Shown: positions 33,994 through 44,009, numbered from the stretch's first letter. The stretch is DNA of 64,000 nt from Amycolatopsis regifaucium (GCF_001613935.1 NZ_LQCI01000034.1:102519-166518), one strand, 5' to 3'. Made by a program: numbers and translations. Notes: a model not told the origin generated them from the letters alone.

Positions 33994-34788
33994 GTGGGCG
34001 TCCGTACTGACGCACCCTCATTTCCCGGTGCGGGCGCGCTCCGGGAGACCGGGAGGCTTTACTCCCTGGGGCTCGACGTCGTCCGCCTGTCTTTCCGGCG
34101 GCCGTTCCAGGCTCGCGAGCTGATCCAGCAGTTCTGGTTCATCGCGAGTGTTTCCATCCTGCCGACGGCGCTGGTCGCGATCCCGTTCGGCGCGGTGATC
34201 GCGCTGCACATCGGGTCGCTGACCGCGCAGATCGGCGCGCAGTCCTTCACCGGCGCGGCCAGTGTGCTCGCGATCATCCAGCAGGCGAGCCCGATCGTGA
34301 CCGCGCTGCTGATCGCGGGCGCCGGCGGGTCGGCGATGTGCGCGGACCTCGGCTCCCGCACGATCCGCGAGGAGATCGACGCGATGGAGGTGCTCGGGGT
34401 CTCCCCGATCCAGCGCCTGATCGTACCGAGGGTGCTCGCCGCGATGGGGGTCGCCGCATTCCTCAATGGAATGGTCAGCGTGGTCGGCGTACTCGGTGGC
34501 TATTTTTTCAACGTCATCATGCAAAACGGGACACCGGGTGCGTATCTGGCCAGTTTCTCCGCGCTCGCGCAACTGCCGGACCTCTGGATCAGCGAGATCA
34601 AGGCGGTCATCTTCGGTTTCGTCGCCGCGATCGTCGCGTCTTATCGGGGGCTCAACCCGAAAGGCGGCCCGAAAGGCGTCGGTGACGCGGTGAACCAATC
34701 CGTGGTCATCACGTTCCTGCTCCTGTTCCTGTTGAACCTGGTGCTGACGACGCTTTATCTGCAGCTCGTCCCGGCGAAGGGCAGCTGA
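33994..34788 (+). CDS. yrbEA: YrbE/MlaE-family permease A of Mce lipid importer
   Basis: A 264-residue integral membrane protein of the MlaE family. It contains the family motifs GAVIALHIGSL, then GGSAMCADLGSRTIREEIDAMEVLGVSP, which contacts the ATPase, and five or six TM helices. The GTG at 33994 has GGAGG seven bases upstream. First gene of a tightly overlapped mce operon, with its stop overlapping the next start. The energising ATPase (Mkl/MceG) is encoded elsewhere, as is usual. Confidence 0.93.
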   Translation: MGVRTDAPSFPGAGALRETGRLYSLGLDVVRLSFRRPFQARELIQQFWFIASVSILPTALVAIPFGAVIALHIGSLTAQIGAQSFTGAASVLAIIQQASPIVTALLIAGAGGSAMCADLGSRTIREEIDAMEVLGVSPIQRLIVPRVLAAMGVAAFLNGMVSVVGVLGGYFFNVIMQNGTPGAYLASFSALAQLPDLWISEIKAVIFGFVAAIVASYRGLNPKGGPKGVGDAVNQSVVITFLLLFLLNLVLTTLYLQLVPAKGS

Positions 34789-35642
34789 TGGTCACGACGA
34801 CTTCACCGACACGCGCGGCACGCGTCCGCGAGGCCGTGGACCGCCGGTTCGGTTTCCTGGACACGCTCGGCGACCAGATCCTCTTCTTCCTCAAGGCACT
34901 CGCCTGGGTGCCGCGCGCGCTGCGCCGCTACCTCCGCGAGATCACCCGTCTGCTCGCCGAGGTCAGCTTCGGCAGCGGAGCGCTCGCGGTCATCGGCGGC
35001 ACGATCGGCGTGATGATCGGGATGACCGTGTTCACCGGCACGGTCGTCGGGCTCCAGGGGTACTCGGCGCTCAACCAGGTCGGCACGTCGGCGTTCGCCG
35101 GATTCGTCTCCGCGTACTTCAACACCCGCGAGATCGCGCCGCTTGTCGCGGGCCTCGCGCTTTCCGCCACCGTCGGCTGTGGCTTCACCGCGCAGCTGGG
35201 CGCGATGCGGATCTCCGAGGAGATCGACGCGCTCGAGGTGATGGGCATCCCCAGCGTCCCGTACCTGGTGACCACCCGGATCATCGCGGGGTTCCTCGCG
35301 GTCATCCCGTTGTACGCGATCGGCCTGCTGACCTCGTACCTCGCGTCGCGCCAGATCACCGTCTGGTTCTACGGCCAGTCCGCGGGCACCTACGACCACT
35401 ACTTCCTGCTGTTCCTGCCACCGGGTGACGTGCTCTGGTCGTTCGGCAAGGTGCTGGTGTTCAGTGTCGTGATCGTGCTCGCCCACTGCTATTACGGCTT
35501 CCGCGCGAGCGGCGGCCCGGCGGGGGTGGGGGTCGCCGTCGGACGCGGGGTGCGGACCGCGATCGTGGCGGTCAGCGTGCTGGACTTCTTCCTCAGCCTC
35601 GCGATCTGGGGCGCGACGACGACGGTGCAGGTGGCCGGATGA
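34788..35642 (+). CDS. yrbEB: YrbE/MlaE-family permease B of Mce lipid importer
   Basis: A 284-residue partner of YrbEA. It has an extended amphipathic N-terminus (about 1-50), then MlaE motifs including GCGFTAQLGAMRISEEIDALEVMGIPS and the C-terminal YYGFRASGGPAGVG. Start ATG at 34788 shares one base with the preceding stop (TGATG). It forms the inner-membrane heterodimer channel with YrbEA. Confidence 0.93.
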   Translation: MVTTTSPTRAARVREAVDRRFGFLDTLGDQILFFLKALAWVPRALRRYLREITRLLAEVSFGSGALAVIGGTIGVMIGMTVFTGTVVGLQGYSALNQVGTSAFAGFVSAYFNTREIAPLVAGLALSATVGCGFTAQLGAMRISEEIDALEVMGIPSVPYLVTTRIIAGFLAVIPLYAIGLLTSYLASRQITVWFYGQSAGTYDHYFLLFLPPGDVLWSFGKVLVFSVVIVLAHCYYGFRASGGPAGVGVAVGRGVRTAIVAVSVLDFFLSLAIWGATTTVQVAG

Positions 35643-35715
35643 GCGAGCTTGCGAGCGAATCATCAACACAGTGCCCGCTCATGCGACGCGAAGTGACCCC
35701 GTACGAGGAGGAGGC

Positions 35716-36975
35716 ATGAGCCGGCGCGGGCTGCGCAAGGCCGGGGTCAGGACGGCCGGGGTGCTGTTCCTGGTGGCGATGTCCGCCCTCGTGCTGCTGT
35801 CGATCAAGATCTATCAGAAGGACTTCGTCGAGTCGGTCCCGGTGACGTTGCAGGCGGACCGGGTCGGCAACCAGTTGCGCACGGGCGGGCAGGTCAAGGC
35901 GCGTGGCGTGGTGGTCGGCGAGATCCGCGGCGTCCGCGCGACGCCGGGCGGCGCGGAGATCGACCTGGCCATGGAGCCCGGCAAGGTGTCCCAGTTGCCG
36001 AAGAACGTGTCCGCGCTGCTCGTGCCGAAGACCCTCTTCGGCGAGCGGTACGTGCAACTGTCCATTCCGGACGGCTCGAAGGCGCAGCCGCTCGCCTCCG
36101 GTGACGTGATCACGCAGGACCGCTCGGCCAACGCGATCGAACTGGAGCGCGTCTTCGACAACCTGTTGCCCCTGCTCAAAGCGGTGCAGCCGCAGAAGCT
36201 CGCCACCACCTTGACCACGGTCGCCACCGCGCTGGAAGGCCGCGGCGACCAGATCGGCGACACCCTGGCCACCGCGGCCGACTATCTCCAGAAGTTCAAC
36301 CCCAACCTCCCGACGCTGAACGAGAACATCCGCGACCTCGCGACGGTTTCCCGGTTGTACGGAGACATCGCGCCGGATCTGCTCGACGCCCTGAGCGCCT
36401 CGGCGGTCACCCTCGACACCGTCCAGGAGAAACGGGCCGAACTGGCGACCGTGTACCAGCAGGTGACGTCGTCTTCCCAGCACGTCACGACGTTCCTCAC
36501 CAACAACCGGGCCAACATCATCGCGCTCGCGGTCGACAGCCGGGCACCGCTCGAGGTCGCCGCGAAGTACTCGCCGAGTTTCGCCTGCACACTGGACGCG
36601 CTGGCCAAGTTGAAGCCGCAGATGGACAAGGTCCTCGGCGCCGGAACCGACGAACCCGGACTGCACGCGGAGATCACCATCAGCCAGCCGCGCGGGAAAT
36701 ACGTTCCGGGCAAGGACGATCCGGTCTACAACGCCACCGGCGAACCACGCTGCTATCCCTCGAACGGCCTGATGGGACAAAGAATCGAAGCAGGTAGTTC
36801 CGGTTCAACGCCTGGCGTGCAGGGCGACCTCGGCCTCGCGAACTCACCACAGGAGCGGGAACTGATCTCCACCCTGGTCGCGCCCTCGGTCGGTGTCCCG
36901 GCCGATCAGGTGCCCGCCTGGGGCAGCGTGCTCGTCGGGCCGCTCTACCGGGGCACGGAGGTGACCCTGCGATGA
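35716..36975 (+). CDS. mceA: MCE-family protein A
   Basis: A 419-residue Mce protein: one N-terminal TM helix (about 10-31), an MCE/MlaD domain (about 38-118; RTGGQVKARGVVVGEIRGV, then LFGERYVQLS), a long helical region (about 150-330) and a C-terminal domain with a cysteine pair. The ATG at 35716 follows a strong GAGGAGG. A 73-base gap after yrbEB is the only gap in the operon. Six Mce proteins form a hexameric periplasm/cell-wall tunnel for lipid or sterol uptake. Confidence 0.92.
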   Translation: MSRRGLRKAGVRTAGVLFLVAMSALVLLSIKIYQKDFVESVPVTLQADRVGNQLRTGGQVKARGVVVGEIRGVRATPGGAEIDLAMEPGKVSQLPKNVSALLVPKTLFGERYVQLSIPDGSKAQPLASGDVITQDRSANAIELERVFDNLLPLLKAVQPQKLATTLTTVATALEGRGDQIGDTLATAADYLQKFNPNLPTLNENIRDLATVSRLYGDIAPDLLDALSASAVTLDTVQEKRAELATVYQQVTSSSQHVTTFLTNNRANIIALAVDSRAPLEVAAKYSPSFACTLDALAKLKPQMDKVLGAGTDEPGLHAEITISQPRGKYVPGKDDPVYNATGEPRCYPSNGLMGQRIEAGSSGSTPGVQGDLGLANSPQERELISTLVAPSVGVPADQVPAWGSVLVGPLYRGTEVTLR

Positions 36976-37973
36976 GGAACTTCGTGAGCCCGCTGATCAA
37001 GGGGCTGATCTTCGTCATTGTCACGACACTGGCGACGGTGCTGCTGGCGGTGTCCATCACGAACACCGGCCTCGGCGACACCAGGACCTACAGCGCGAAA
37101 TTCCTCGACGCGACGTCGCTGAACGTCGGCGACGACGTCCGGATCTCCGGGGTGCGGGTCGGCCAGATCGAGGAACTCGAAATCGCCGACCACACCTACG
37201 CGCGCATCAAGTTCTCCCTTGACTCCCAGCGCAGGCTGCCCGCCGACGTGAGCGCCGTCATCAAGTACCGCAACATGGTCGGCCAGCGCTACATCGCACT
37301 CGAACGCGGCAAGGGCACAGGCGGGTTCCTGGAGCCCGGAGCCGAAATCCCGCTGGAGCGCACCACTCCCGCACTGGACCTCACGGAGTTGTTCAACGGC
37401 TTCAAACCGCTGTTCCAGGCGTTGTCCCCGAAAGACGTCAACCAGCTCTCCGGTGAGATCGTCCAGGTGCTCCAAGGCGAGGGCGGCACCGTCGAAAGCC
37501 TGCTGGCGCACACGGGTTCGCTGACCACCACGCTCGCCGGCCGCGACAAGGTGATCGGCGACGTGATCACGAACCTGAACACGGTGCTGAAGACCATCAA
37601 CGGCAAAGGCGACGCACTGGCCACTTTGGTCTCCACGCTGCGTGAGCTGGTCTCGGGGCTGGCCGGTGACCGTGCCGAGATCGGGGAAGCGGTCTCCGGA
37701 CTCGCCCAACTCACCACCGCCACGGCCGGGCTGCTCGAACAGGGCAGGCAGCCGCTCAAGGACAGCATCAACGGCCTCGGCCTGCTCTCGGGACAACTCG
37801 TGAAGGGCAAGGACGACGTCGAGCAGTCCCTCACCGTGCTCCCGAAGAAATTGAACGAACTGGGGCGGATCAGCTCCTACGGATCCTGGATGAACTTCTA
37901 TCTGTGCTCGGCCGTGCTCCGGAGCACCCCGCCCCGCGGGGTCCCGGCGACGGCGGAGAGGTGCACGTCGTGA
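36972..37973 (+). CDS. mceB: MCE-family protein B
   Basis: 333 residues: TM helix at about 8-28, MCE domain about 38-120 (VGDDVRISGVRVGQIEEL, MVGQRYIALERG), helical segment to 300, and a conserved C-terminal SYGSWMNFYLCS motif. ATG overlaps the mceA stop. Second of six mce genes in order. Confidence 0.92.
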   Translation: MRNFVSPLIKGLIFVIVTTLATVLLAVSITNTGLGDTRTYSAKFLDATSLNVGDDVRISGVRVGQIEELEIADHTYARIKFSLDSQRRLPADVSAVIKYRNMVGQRYIALERGKGTGGFLEPGAEIPLERTTPALDLTELFNGFKPLFQALSPKDVNQLSGEIVQVLQGEGGTVESLLAHTGSLTTTLAGRDKVIGDVITNLNTVLKTINGKGDALATLVSTLRELVSGLAGDRAEIGEAVSGLAQLTTATAGLLEQGRQPLKDSINGLGLLSGQLVKGKDDVEQSLTVLPKKLNELGRISSYGSWMNFYLCSAVLRSTPPRGVPATAERCTS

Positions 37974-38959
37974 AACCCTTCAAGGAACGCAATCCGATCG
38001 CCATCGGTCTCGTCGGCAGCGCCGTCGCGGCCGGGCTGCTGGTCGCGACGCTGAACTACGAGAACCTCCCGATCATCGGCGCCGGGACCACCTACCAGGC
38101 CGAATTCTCCGAAGCGGCCGGCTTGCAGGCCGACGACGAGGTCCGCATCGCCGGGATCAAGGTCGGCGAGGTGAGAGACGTCGAACTGGCCGAAGACCAC
38201 GTGCTGGTCAGCTTCCGGGTCAAGGACGCCTGGGTCGGCGACAAGACCGCCGCCGAGATCAAGATCAAGACCCTGCTCGGCCGGAAGTTCCTCGCCTTGC
38301 GCCCGACCGGCGAGACGGTGCAGAACCCGAAGCAGATCATCCCGCGCACCCGGACCGTGACCCCCTACGACGTCACCGAGGCGTTCAACGGACTGGCCGA
38401 CACCGCGGGCGCGATCGACACCGGCCAGCTCGCGGAAAGTTTCACCACGCTCAGCGACACGTTCAAGAACTCGCCGGAGCACATCCGGAAGGCACTCGAC
38501 GGGCTGACGTCGCTGTCGAAGACCGTGTCGTCGCGGGACAACGAACTCGCCGGCCTGCTGTCCAACGCGCACGGCCTCACCACGACGCTCGCGAACTCGA
38601 ACGACGACTTCGCCAAGCTCCTCGCCGACGGCAATCTCCTGCTGACCGAATTGGACAACCGGCGGCAGGCGATCCACGACCTGCTGACCGGCTCGCAAGA
38701 TCTCGCCACCCAGCTCTCGGGCCTGGTGGCGGACAACAAGGACCAGCTCGGCGGCGCGCTCAGCCAGCTCGGAGAGGTGACCGACATCCTGCGGCGGCAG
38801 AACGACAATCTCGCCAAGAGTCTCGAACTCGCCGGGCCGTACTTCCGCGTGGTGAACAACTCGCTCGGCAACGGACGCTGGGTGGACAGCTACCTGTGCG
38901 GGCTCGTCCCGGAGAACCGGGACCCGTGCACCCCGAGGATTCCCGGAGGTGGCCGATGA
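37970..38959 (+). CDS. mceC: MCE-family protein C
   Basis: 329 residues beginning at the GTG at 37970, which overlaps the mceB stop (GTGA), with GGAGAGG upstream. It begins KPFKERNPIAIGL, typical of MceC. TM about 10-28, MCE domain to about 115, helical region to 295, then a C-terminal segment WVDSYLCGLVP. Same tunnel complex. Confidence 0.92.
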   Translation: MKPFKERNPIAIGLVGSAVAAGLLVATLNYENLPIIGAGTTYQAEFSEAAGLQADDEVRIAGIKVGEVRDVELAEDHVLVSFRVKDAWVGDKTAAEIKIKTLLGRKFLALRPTGETVQNPKQIIPRTRTVTPYDVTEAFNGLADTAGAIDTGQLAESFTTLSDTFKNSPEHIRKALDGLTSLSKTVSSRDNELAGLLSNAHGLTTTLANSNDDFAKLLADGNLLLTELDNRRQAIHDLLTGSQDLATQLSGLVADNKDQLGGALSQLGEVTDILRRQNDNLAKSLELAGPYFRVVNNSLGNGRWVDSYLCGLVPENRDPCTPRIPGGGR

Positions 38960-39948
38960 CCAGTAGATTCGTCACCCTCGCGCTCGTGCTGGCCTTGGTC
39001 GTCGTCGGCGGCCTCTGGTGGATCTTCTCCGGCAGCGGGCTCGACCGCGTCACCGTGTACTTCTCACGCGCGGTCGGTGTCTACAGTGGATCGGATGTCC
39101 GGGTGCTCGGCGTCCGGGTCGGCCAGGTCGAATCGGTGACCCCGGAAGGGGAACAGGTCAAGGTCGTCCTGACGGTCGATGGCTCGACCCCGATCGCGGC
39201 CGACTCGGGTGTCCTGGTCGTCGCACCGAGCGTGGTGGCCGACCGGTACGTGCAGTTCACCAAGCTCACCCGCGCGGGGAACCGGCTGGACGACGGCGCG
39301 GTGATCCCGGTCGAGCGCACCGGCACGCCGGTGGAACTCGACCAGCTCTACTCCAGCCTCGACACCCTCGCCAAGGCACTCGGCCCCAACGGCGCGAACG
39401 CCGACGGCGCGCTTTCGGAACTGCTGCGCACCGGCGCGAAAAACCTGCAGGGCAACGGCAAGCCGTTCAACGAGTCCGTGCGCAACTTCGCCGACCTCGC
39501 CAGGACCCTCTCCGGGAACTCGGAGAGCCTGTTCGCCACCGTCGACGAACTGCAGCGGTTCACCTCGATGCTGGCGACCAACGACCGGAACGTCAGCGAG
39601 ATCAACCGGCAGCTGGCGTCGGTGACCGGCACACTCGCCCAGAACAAGGACGAACTCGCCAAGGCCTTGACCGGTCTCGGCAGTGCGCTGGCCGAGATCC
39701 AGCAGTTCATCCGCGACAACCGCGCGCTGATCAAGTCCAATGTGGACAAGCTCGCGGTGACCACCGGGACGCTGGTCGGCAAACGCGCCGCGCTGGCCGA
39801 AACCCTCGACACCCTCCCGCTGGCGGTGACGAACGTGCTCGAAGCCGTCGACCCGAAGACCGGGAAGTTGCAAAGCCGCGGCAACCTGCTCGAATACGCC
39901 CCGCTCCCGCTGCCGGTCGCCGGCGACACCTACACCGGGGGGCGCTGA
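38956..39948 (+). CDS. mceD: MCE-family protein D
   Basis: 330 residues; TM helix about 5-25, MCE domain with YSGSDVRVLGVRVGQVESV and VADRYVQFTK. The long helical part ends near residue 305 (KLQSRGNLLEYAPLPLP). ATG at 38956 overlaps the mceC stop. Fourth mce gene. Confidence 0.92.
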   Translation: MTSRFVTLALVLALVVVGGLWWIFSGSGLDRVTVYFSRAVGVYSGSDVRVLGVRVGQVESVTPEGEQVKVVLTVDGSTPIAADSGVLVVAPSVVADRYVQFTKLTRAGNRLDDGAVIPVERTGTPVELDQLYSSLDTLAKALGPNGANADGALSELLRTGAKNLQGNGKPFNESVRNFADLARTLSGNSESLFATVDELQRFTSMLATNDRNVSEINRQLASVTGTLAQNKDELAKALTGLGSALAEIQQFIRDNRALIKSNVDKLAVTTGTLVGKRAALAETLDTLPLAVTNVLEAVDPKTGKLQSRGNLLEYAPLPLPVAGDTYTGGR

Positions 39949-41003
39949 TGGCCACGAAACGGTCGATCGCCGTACTCGCCGCGTGCTGTGTCGCCCTCAC
40001 CGGCTGTTCCACCGACTTCAAAGGCGTCTACGACCTGCCGCTCCCCGGCGGCGCGGACATCGGCGACCATCCGTACCGGGTGACCGTGCAGTTCGCCGAC
40101 GTCCTCGACCTCGTCCCCCAGGCCGCGGTGAAGGTGGGCGACGTCCCGGTCGGCCGGGTCGAGACGATCAAGCTCGGCGAGGACGGCTGGACGGCCGAAA
40201 CCGTCTTGGCGGTCAACGGCGACGTCCTCCTGCCCGCCAACGCCATCGCGCGGCTGCGGCAATCCAGTCTCCTCGGTGAGAAGTTCATCGAACTCGCGCC
40301 GAGTGCGGCGAAGGCGGATGGCAGGCTCGGCGACGGCGCGGTGATCCCCGTCGCGAGCACGAACCGCAACCCCGAATTCGAGGAGGTCTTCGGCGCGCTT
40401 TCCCTGCTGCTCAACGGCGGCGGGATCGGGCAGCTGCAGACCATCAACCGCGAGCTGTCGAAGGTGATGGACGGCAACGAGGAGGAGATCCGCTCGTTTC
40501 TGTCCACTGTGGAGCAATTGGTGGCCAACCTGGACTCGCACCGCTCCGACATCACCTCGGCGCTCGACGGGCTCAACCGGTTGTCGGCGACACTGGCCAA
40601 CCGGAAAACGCAGGTCGAGGGCGCACTCACCGAGCTCACCCCCGGCCTCAAGAGCCTGTCGGAACAGCGCACGCAGCTGGTCTCGATGCTGCAGGCGCTG
40701 GACCGGCTTTCCGGCGTCGGCGTCGACGTGATCAAGAAGAGCCGGGACGACCTTGTCGCGGATCTGACCGCGCTCGCGCCGATCCTCAAGCGGCTGGCCG
40801 ACGCGGGTCAGAGCCTGCCACAGTCGCTGGAGATCCTGCCGACGTTCCCGTTCACCGACGCCGTCCTCGACGGGATCAAGGGCGACTACCTGAACGTCTA
40901 CGCCTCGATGATCCCCGCGCCGGGCGTCGAACTCCCGCCCCCGGGCGAAGGCGTCCCGCCGGGACTCCCGACCCTGCCGCTACCGCCCTCCGGAGGTAGC
41001 TGA
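39948..41003 (+). CDS. mceE: MCE-family lipoprotein E
   Basis: 351 residues with a lipobox LTGC ending at C20, the defining trait of MceE (LprK-type). The MCE domain follows, with AAVKVGDVPVGRVETI and LLGEKFIELAP. The helical region is normal and the C-terminus is proline-rich (GVELPPPGEGVPPGLP). ATG shares one base with the mceD stop. It is anchored by lipid to the outer face of the membrane. Confidence 0.93.
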   Translation: MATKRSIAVLAACCVALTGCSTDFKGVYDLPLPGGADIGDHPYRVTVQFADVLDLVPQAAVKVGDVPVGRVETIKLGEDGWTAETVLAVNGDVLLPANAIARLRQSSLLGEKFIELAPSAAKADGRLGDGAVIPVASTNRNPEFEEVFGALSLLLNGGGIGQLQTINRELSKVMDGNEEEIRSFLSTVEQLVANLDSHRSDITSALDGLNRLSATLANRKTQVEGALTELTPGLKSLSEQRTQLVSMLQALDRLSGVGVDVIKKSRDDLVADLTALAPILKRLADAGQSLPQSLEILPTFPFTDAVLDGIKGDYLNVYASMIPAPGVELPPPGEGVPPGLPTLPLPPSGGS

Positions 41004-42193
41004 TGCTCACCATCCGTGTCCGGATCCAGGTGCTCGCGTTCGTCATCATCGCGCTCGCGACGACGGCGTTCGTCGGGGCCCGCTACGCGGGGCTCGACCG
41101 GCTCTTCGGCGCGAGCGGGTACACCGTGAAGCTCGCGCTGACCGACGGCGGCGGGCTGTTCACCAACGGCGAGGTGACCTACCGCGGCGTCGCCGTCGGC
41201 CGCGTCGGCGAGCTGCGGCTCACCGACGGCGGGATGGAGGCGGATCTGCTGATCGACGACGACGCGCCGCCGATCCCGGCGAACTCACGCGCCGTCGTGG
41301 CGAACCGGTCCGCGGTCGGTGAGCAGTTCGTCGACCTGCAGCCGCGCACCGGGGACGGGCCGTTCCTCGCCGACGGTTCGGTCATCCCCCGCGAGGCGAC
41401 GACCGTCCCGCTCCCGGTGCAGCATCTGCTGACCGACCTGGACTCGCTGACCGCGTCCGTGCCGACCGAGGACCTGCGGACCGTGGTCGACGAACTCGAC
41501 AACGCCCTGCGTGGCTCCGGCGCGAACCTTCAGGTGCTGCTGGACTCCACCACCGACTTCACCAAGCAGGCCGCGAACCACCTGCCGCAGACGGAAAAAC
41601 TGCTCACCGACGGCTCGACCGTGCTGAAGACCCAGGTCGACTCGTCCCAGTCGTGGCGGCGGTTCAGCGACAACGCCAAGCAATTCGCCGAGCAGCTGTC
41701 CCGTTCGGACGGTGACCTCCGCAAGCTGATCGCGACCGCGCCCGGCGCGGCGACGCAGCTCTCCGGGCTGCTGCGGGACAACGAGCCGGGACTGCCGATC
41801 CTGCTGGCGAACCTGCTCACCACCTCGCACGTGTTCTCCGCGCGCACCGACGGCCTCCGGCAGCTGCTCATCAACACTCCGAAGGCGGTCTCCGCGGTCG
41901 ACACGGCGATCGACGAGACCGGGAAGATCGGGCTGGTACTGACCTTCTTCGACCCGATGCCGTGCACCAAGGGCTACGGAGACACGACCATCCGCGGCAG
42001 CCGGGAACTCTCGGCGCTGCCGTTCAACACCGGTGCCGCGTGCACGCTCGAAAAGGGCAACCCGAGTTCGGTCCGCGGCTCGCAGAACGCGCCGAAGGGC
42101 GGCGTACCGCCCGCCGCCGTCCCCGGCGGCTTCGGCGCCGACGGCCAGCCGACGTCCACCAGCCTCGAGGAGATGTTGTGGCTGCGCAAGTGA
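41003..42193 (+). CDS. mceF: MCE-family protein F
   Basis: 396 residues: TM about 8-27, MCE domain with LFTNGEVTYRGVAVGRVGEL and SAVGEQFVDLQP, helical region to about 310, and a C-terminal domain with cysteines near 318 and 342 and a low-complexity tail. Last of the six mce genes. Its stop overlaps the next gene. Confidence 0.92.
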   Translation: MLTIRVRIQVLAFVIIALATTAFVGARYAGLDRLFGASGYTVKLALTDGGGLFTNGEVTYRGVAVGRVGELRLTDGGMEADLLIDDDAPPIPANSRAVVANRSAVGEQFVDLQPRTGDGPFLADGSVIPREATTVPLPVQHLLTDLDSLTASVPTEDLRTVVDELDNALRGSGANLQVLLDSTTDFTKQAANHLPQTEKLLTDGSTVLKTQVDSSQSWRRFSDNAKQFAEQLSRSDGDLRKLIATAPGAATQLSGLLRDNEPGLPILLANLLTTSHVFSARTDGLRQLLINTPKAVSAVDTAIDETGKIGLVLTFFDPMPCTKGYGDTTIRGSRELSALPFNTGAACTLEKGNPSSVRGSQNAPKGGVPPAAVPGGFGADGQPTSTSLEEMLWLRK

Positions 42194-42681
42194 AGATCGC
42201 GATCGCCGTGCTCGCCGCGGCCTGCGCGTTCACCGGGTGGGCCGGGTACACCTGGTTCACCGCGGCGGGTTCCGAGGCCGTGACCTACGGGAGCTCGCGC
42301 GACGACGCGTTGAAGACCGGCCGTGAACTCGTCGCCCGGCTGACCAGCCTCGACCACCACCGCGTCGACCAGGGCATCGCCGACTGGCTCGCCGCGTCGA
42401 CCGGTCCGCTGCGCGATCAGCTGGGCAAGACCGACGACGCGACGAAGCAGACACTGGCCAAGGACGCGACGGTGTCGACCGGCAAGGTGCTCGACGCGGC
42501 GATCAGCGAATTGGACGACCACGCGGGAACGGCCAAGATGCTGGCTTCGGTGGAGATCACCATGGCGAAGGAAGGCGCGGCACCGACGACGAAGCGCAAC
42601 CGGTTCGCCGCCGGGCTGACCAGGACCGGTGAGGGCTGGAAACTCAGCGCGCTGGACCAGCTCCCGGTGGGTGCGCGGTGA
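42178..42681 (+). CDS. Mce-associated membrane protein 1
   Basis: 167-residue single-pass protein: TM helix about 7-27 then an extracytoplasmic SnoaL/NTF2-like domain (SSRDDALKTGRELVARL to the end), the pattern of Mas/Mam proteins that follow mce operons. I start at the GTG at 42178, with GAGGAG five bases upstream, overlapping mceF by 16 bases; a GTG at 42190 with the usual 4-base overlap is an alternative. Such proteins stabilise Mce complexes. Confidence 0.85.
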   Translation: MAAQVKIAIAVLAAACAFTGWAGYTWFTAAGSEAVTYGSSRDDALKTGRELVARLTSLDHHRVDQGIADWLAASTGPLRDQLGKTDDATKQTLAKDATVSTGKVLDAAISELDDHAGTAKMLASVEITMAKEGAAPTTKRNRFAAGLTRTGEGWKLSALDQLPVGAR

Positions 42682-43280
42682 CCGCCACCGCCGACGCCTC
42701 CGCCGACACCGGAACCGAAGTCGAAGTCGGGACTGAAGCCGAAGCCGGGACCGAGGTCGTCACCGGGAAAGCGCGCCGCCGGCCGAAGCTGTCGCTGATC
42801 CTGCTGGGCGCGGCGGTCGTGATCGCGGCGGCCGGGGTGTGGTTCACCCTGGCGGCGAAGTCGATCTCGGCGACGCCGTCGGCGGCCAACACCGCGCTCA
42901 CCGACGTCGGCACGACGGCCGAGGTGAACTCCGCGGTGACGGTGGCACTCGACAAGATCTTCTCCTATTCCTACGACCGGACCGACGTCACCGAAAAGGC
43001 GGCCGCCTCGGCGCTGAGAGGTAAGGCGCTGGAGTCCTACAACCAGTTGTTCACCCAGGTCAGGGAAAGGGCTCCGGCGCAGAAACTCGTCCTCACGACC
43101 CGGGTTTCGTCATCCGCCGTCCAGGAACTCAGCGGCGGCAAAGCCAGGCTGCTGGTATTCCTCGACCAAGCGGCGACGAGGGCCGACAACAATTCTTCGA
43201 CGACGGCAGCCGCGCAGCTTTCGGTCACCGCCGAACGTGACGGCGAGAACTGGGTCATCACCGAGCTCGTCCCCCGGTGA
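42678..43280 (+). CDS. Mce-associated membrane protein 2
   Basis: A 200-residue relative of the preceding gene. The acidic, repetitive N-terminus (EVEVGTEAEAGTEV) is followed by a TM helix (about 38-60) and an NTF2-like domain containing VTVALDKIFSYSYDRTDVTEKAA. GTG start overlaps the previous stop. Last gene of the contiguous mce operon. Confidence 0.85.
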   Translation: MTATADASADTGTEVEVGTEAEAGTEVVTGKARRRPKLSLILLGAAVVIAAAGVWFTLAAKSISATPSAANTALTDVGTTAEVNSAVTVALDKIFSYSYDRTDVTEKAAASALRGKALESYNQLFTQVRERAPAQKLVLTTRVSSSAVQELSGGKARLLVFLDQAATRADNNSSTTAAAQLSVTAERDGENWVITELVPR

Positions 43281-43342
43281 CAAACCGGGCAATCCCCCTT
43301 TCGTCCGCGTTATAAAACAGGAGAGAAAACGAGGAGATACCC

Positions 43343-43999
43343 ATGTTCGGTCGAACGCGCCCGAAAACCGCACGTCGCCGTCTCGGCACGGTCGTCGCGC
43401 TCACTTCCGCGATCGCCGTGGCGGGCAGCCTCGCCGCCACCCCCGCCCTCGCGGACGATCCGGTGGAGATCCCGGTGTCCTACACCGTCACCGGCAAGGC
43501 CACGGTGAAGAAGACCGGCGGCACCCTCGACCTCGGCCCCGGCCGGCTCGACGGGGCCCTCGTCATCGACGGTGACAACGTCGGGATCCGAGGCAACCTG
43601 TCCCTGCCGCCCTCGACGGCGAACATCTCGCTGGTCTCGGGCGTCTTCAAGATCAAGGCCCGCGTGCGGATCGAGCCGACCGGCCCGGTCACCGGCACGC
43701 TGGCCAATGGCGACCTGACCACCCGTTCGCAGGCGAACATGCTGATCGACAACATCGTCGTCGGCCTGTTCTACCCGGTCATCCCGCTGCCGACGGCGCC
43801 GAGCGCCTGCAAGACGGTCAAGCCGCTCGACCTGACCCTGGTGTCGAAGAACGTCGACCTGTTCGCCCCGTCCATCCCGTCGTCGGGTGTGTTCACCATC
43901 CCCGAGTTCAAGGACTGCTTCATCAACGATCTGGCGTTGGGAGCGTTGATCTCCGGCCCGGGCAACACGATCAACCTGGACCTGAAGTCGAACATCTGA
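43343..43999 (+). CDS. Secreted protein of unknown function
   Basis: A 218-residue protein with a clear Sec signal (arginines at 8-13, hydrophobic core 15-31, cleavage near ALADDP). The rest is a probable beta-rich domain (SYTVTGKATVKKTGG, then NISLVSGVFKIKARVRIEPTG) with two cysteines. It lies 62 bases after the mce operon with its own GAGGAG ribosome site and a nearby TTATAAAA. It may be a cell-wall-associated protein linked to Mce function, but I do not recognise a named family. Confidence 0.75.
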   Translation: MFGRTRPKTARRRLGTVVALTSAIAVAGSLAATPALADDPVEIPVSYTVTGKATVKKTGGTLDLGPGRLDGALVIDGDNVGIRGNLSLPPSTANISLVSGVFKIKARVRIEPTGPVTGTLANGDLTTRSQANMLIDNIVVGLFYPVIPLPTAPSACKTVKPLDLTLVSKNVDLFAPSIPSSGVFTIPEFKDCFINDLALGALISGPGNTINLDLKSNI

Positions 44000-44009
44000 C
44001 TCGCGTGAA

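Noticed and set aside
33653..34123. 156-codon plus-strand frame before the yrbE gene
   Set aside because: No ribosome site, low-complexity composition, and it overlaps the true yrbEA gene in another phase.
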